From: a virus
DNA length: 24,237 nt
IMG/VR virus record: IMGVR_UViG_3300018080_000586
Coordinates: 1-24,237 of that record
Direction: 5' to 3' (one strand)
Under the pieces are notes generated by a model. It worked only from the letters and a program-made list of their open reading frames with translations. It did not search any database and had not been told where the DNA came from. Within the stretch, counting starts at the first letter, position 1. The number at the start of each line of letters is the position of its first letter. Positions 21,318 through 24,237 of this stretch are shown here, one piece after another. The translations under genes and the position numbers were made by a program.

Positions 21318-24237
21318 TGCCAGCACCGGGACCTAACGATATCGTAAGAGATGTTCTATGGGAGAGTGATTACACAGAGGCAGAACTACGGGCAAATCTA
21401 AAGCCCGGACAAGTTGGCTGTGTAGCTAAAGACACCCACAACTTTATTCAGGTACTCAACGACGAAACTGTTCTATCAGTACCGATGAAAAATACCAATG
21501 GTATTATAAAAGTGAACAGTGACACTACCATGCAAGAGATTCAGGATTACATAGATCTTGGTATTCGGGCGTTTGTCATCGCCGACGCTGGTAGCATAGT
21601 CACACTCACAGGGACATTAAATCTCTCTGCAGGTAACTACTATTTTTACGGACCCATAGGGAATGTGAACGAGCAGGGCAAGTATGTTCTGGAGGATGTT
21701 GTCTTTGACACCGGAAATATCGCTGGAAATACCGCGTCAATATCCTTCCTCACCAACACCGAGACTAAGGGAAGTGTGGAAGTGATTGGGAATTTTGTGA
21801 GTCTTATCATAGACACACTACGCTCCGCTGAAACAACCACATTCACATCTGTACTCCCCACGTATATTGAGCACTTTATCTCAGATGTTGCAGGAGACCC
21901 AAACCCGGAGATTTTAGAGGCGGACGAGGTTTCTCGTGTAAAATATCAATACCGTACCGGGATATCAAACGTCCTCAAGAACTACCAAGGAACGGACGTC
22001 ACAGGGATTCGTAAAGAGGAGTGGAGACGGAAGAACCCCACCATAAATGAAAACCCCTCACAAACGGACTACCTACCACAATCCAATCCCCTACCCCACA
22101 AAGAAGGTCGTGTGTATTACGATGAAGCGTCTCGCAGCCTTGTCTATTACAATGACAAAACAGAAGTAAAGATGAACATAGGCCGAGAATTGTGGATGCG
22201 AGGGGTAAATAACACGGGCGAGGACATACTGAACGGCCAGGTGGTATACGCCGACACAGCATCGGGAGGCCTTCCATCATTCAATTTAGCGGATGCCGAT
22301 GCCTACGATAAGCAAGTTGTGATGGGTGTCGCCACGATGGACATACCGGCGGGGGAAGAAGGTGAGATAACATCCTTCGGGGCGGTGAATGGCTTCGATA
22401 CGTCACACTTGACAGAGGGTGCGGAGATATACCTTTCAACTACTCCAGGTCTCCTAACAAGCGACAGACCATCGTTTCCGGCTAAAGCGGTTATGGTTGG
22501 AGGCTGTACGGTGTCCGACGCTACAAACGGTTCTGTATTTGTTATTATTAAAGAAGACAACTACATGTATCAATTCGACGGTTGCATTGTAGAGAAACAA
22601 GACACAGAAGTAAGAGTGGAAGCGGATAATAAAGTGTACATGTATGTCGAGAAGCTCGGAGGTGGTGATCTACCGGTACAGCTAGAATCTGCCGTCCACT
22701 TACTTGATTGCACCACGGTCAAAGGCTACGCAGGACTCCCTACAGAGACGCGAGCACGGGTTGAACTTGTACAGGGGACTGCTACAGTACCGCAATACAA
22801 TAATACCCACATAGAACTTGTCGGTGGTGTTGCGGAGTTGCATAATACAACTTCATACCCGACGGTTCCTTTCGCCCCTATATCGCAAACAACCATACGT
22901 GACTATGTTACTGTTGCTACTGAAGGCCCAGACGCTAATAGAAGAGTCACTAGCTCGATCAACCACGATGGCAGAGGTCGGATATCATACCTTATCGAAA
23001 GGTGGCAACAAGAGTCACCAAAATGGAGTAGCGGAGTAACTCCGACGGCTACTATTACCGACTTATCTACTGACATAATGGACTTCTCAACTCTTGCGGG
23101 TGTGGTATACCAGACACACAGGCAAACCATGCCCGCACTCCAGGTAAGTGTGGACGGGATCACTGTTGCCAATGGTCCTGGAGGGGCAGGTATCGCACCT
23201 TTTACAAAAGTCACAAATCTTTTAGATATCTGCGGGTATACCTCGGTAGATGAAGCGCGTAACACCAACTCGAGAGGGCATATCGTTGTCTTTGGGCTTG
23301 TCAATAAGGAGACTTCGGAGTGTAAGTTGATGGTGAACCTGCCAAACGCCTTATATGGTGGTAATGATGCCCAAGCATTTAATGATTATAATGGTACAGC
23401 AGTAAACAGTGTAACAAAAGATTTAGCTTATACAACGTTCCTTATTGCTCGTATTCAATATGATATTTCTAATGCTGACAGTGTTCGTTTTATTGACTCA
23501 GATGGTAACACTACAACTGATGGTAGTGAGATAGTAAATCTACTTGGTACTCCACTAGGTATTATTGGTGGAGGGGCAGGTAGTGCATCTTCCTATATAC
23601 CAACGATCGCACAGGTTCTTGGGGAGGGTAATGACGCCGGAGCAACACAGATCAAGAATATCGCCGATGCTACAGACCCACAAGATGCCACACCGTATAG
23701 CCAGGTTGAGGGACTCGTCATTGCGGGAAATGCACTTAGAAGCTTTACGGGCCGGCCGCAGGTAACTGTACAGGACGTTATCGACGCGGGAGACACCCTC
23801 ATAAGCGCAAATAGCGAAACAATCTCCGGCACAATAGTATTCAAAAGGGGAGCAGATTATCACTTCTATGGGGATGTATACTTTGGGGGGGACGTTACCT
23901 TTCAATGCCCTAATAATGGCGATAGACCCCCGACGCTTTTCTTTCACGGGGATGCTTATATTTCTTTCGACAAGTCTCTAGGCACTACACAGACGCTCGA
24001 CTTCGGATCGTTCGGTGGTGGGGCTATTGAGTTTAGAAAAAATCTTATTATCGGGTATGCAACGGATAGCGACCCAACTAACAAGATCGTTCTAACCGGA
24101 GATATCTACGCAAGTAAGATACTCGCGCAATCAATCCCACCGGTTTTACTAGACATAACAGATACCCTCTATTATGAGGAGTCTACTATTGACGGCACGA
24201 TTACCGTTAGTGGTAGCCTAACGAACCAGTGGTGGAA
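21317..24237 (+). CDS. Tail fibre / receptor-binding protein, partial (3' end beyond window)
   Basis: Open from ATG 21317 (overlapping the previous stop, AAGGAG upstream) to the window edge with no stop: at least 973 residues. The position after gp48 is that of Mu tail fibre S. The N-terminal 60 residues probably attach to the baseplate. A beta-helix-like segment follows (AGNYYFYGPIGN, about residues 104-115), then a widespread fibre domain with ELWMRGVNNTGEDILNGQVV and GAEIYLSTTPGLLTSDRP. A region around 890 has a second YHFYG segment (from 848) and repeated strands, again beta-helix-like. A low-GC stretch at 23341-23580 differs from its flanks. Host specificity would lie in the C-terminal part. 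Confidence 0.85.
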   Translation, partial: MPAPGPNDIVRDVLWESDYTEAELRANLKPGQVGCVAKDTHNFIQVLNDETVLSVPMKNTNGIIKVNSDTTMQEIQDYIDLGIRAFVIADAGSIVTLTGTLNLSAGNYYFYGPIGNVNEQGKYVLEDVVFDTGNIAGNTASISFLTNTETKGSVEVIGNFVSLIIDTLRSAETTTFTSVLPTYIEHFISDVAGDPNPEILEADEVSRVKYQYRTGISNVLKNYQGTDVTGIRKEEWRRKNPTINENPSQTDYLPQSNPLPHKEGRVYYDEASRSLVYYNDKTEVKMNIGRELWMRGVNNTGEDILNGQVVYADTASGGLPSFNLADADAYDKQVVMGVATMDIPAGEEGEITSFGAVNGFDTSHLTEGAEIYLSTTPGLLTSDRPSFPAKAVMVGGCTVSDATNGSVFVIIKEDNYMYQFDGCIVEKQDTEVRVEADNKVYMYVEKLGGGDLPVQLESAVHLLDCTTVKGYAGLPTETRARVELVQGTATVPQYNNTHIELVGGVAELHNTTSYPTVPFAPISQTTIRDYVTVATEGPDANRRVTSSINHDGRGRISYLIERWQQESPKWSSGVTPTATITDLSTDIMDFSTLAGVVYQTHRQTMPALQVSVDGITVANGPGGAGIAPFTKVTNLLDICGYTSVDEARNTNSRGHIVVFGLVNKETSECKLMVNLPNALYGGNDAQAFNDYNGTAVNSVTKDLAYTTFLIARIQYDISNADSVRFIDSDGNTTTDGSEIVNLLGTPLGIIGGGAGSASSYIPTIAQVLGEGNDAGATQIKNIADATDPQDATPYSQVEGLVIAGNALRSFTGRPQVTVQDVIDAGDTLISANSETISGTIVFKRGADYHFYGDVYFGGDVTFQCPNNGDRPPTLFFHGDAYISFDKSLGTTQTLDFGSFGGGAIEFRKNLIIGYATDSDPTNKIVLTGDIYASKILAQSIPPVLLDITDTLYYEESTIDGTITVSGSLTNQWW
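23179..23582. repeat. 14-base direct repeat pair in the fibre gene
   Basis: TGGAGGGGCAGGTA occurs at 23179-23192 and 23569-23582, exactly 390 bases (130 codons) apart and in the same reading phase, coding GGAG-type turns. The second copy closes the low-GC block. It may mark a recombination seam or a duplicated loop. Confidence 0.5.

Noticed and set aside
23745-23760. GGCCGGCC palindrome in the fibre gene
   Set aside because: Short, within coding sequence and explained by codons for Gly-Arg-Pro.

Overview
The window reads as the late structural region of a tailed, contractile-tail (myovirus-type) double-stranded DNA phage or prophage of Gram-negative bacteria. All 22 recognised genes lie on the plus strand, packed end to end with 1-18 base overlaps or short gaps and clear Shine-Dalgarno sequences. 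Two further products come from recoding or internal initiation: a nested scaffold and a -1 frameshift fusion. The host is not named by any gene. Two CRP-type sites in the leader would fit a gammaproteobacterium, but that is inference.

Layout: bases 1-572 hold no convincing gene. They contain two CRP-like sites (122-137, 229-244), a possible class I promoter (-10 at 285-290), an interrupted palindrome (406-438), a terminator-like hairpin with a T-run (480-501) and a second possible promoter (507-535). Next come a putative small terminase (573-1679), a gap with two tandem stem-loops (1685-1748), and a lambda gpA-type large terminase (1775-3835). The head module follows lambda order: a small gpW-position protein, portal, S49 protease with an in-frame internal start for a Nu3-like scaffold, decoration protein D, and major capsid protein E. 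A connector block (8748-10699) leads to a Mu-type contractile tail: sheath, tube, tail assembly chaperone with -1 frameshift, tape measure, gpN, gp44, gp45 spike, gp46, gp47 and gp48. It ends with a large fibre-like gene that runs off the right edge.

Together these genes would make a DNA-packaging motor, a procapsid (portal, protease, scaffold, shell, decoration), a neck, and a contractile tail with baseplate, spike and receptor-binding fibre. The phage is a mosaic of a lambda-like head and a Mu-like tail.

Most notable: a textbook T TTT TTA slippery heptamer (13120-13126), with an AGGAG stimulator upstream, that fuses the chaperone to a 58-residue extension; the nested protease/scaffold start; an Ig/PKD-like domain fused to the gp46 baseplate protein; TTG starts on the decoration and sheath genes; strong inverted repeats at 406-438, 1685-1748 and 9177-9202; and a low-GC block with shifted codon use in the fibre gene, near 14-bp direct repeats. 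I see no integrase, lysis, replication, tRNA, CRISPR or insertion-sequence genes here.
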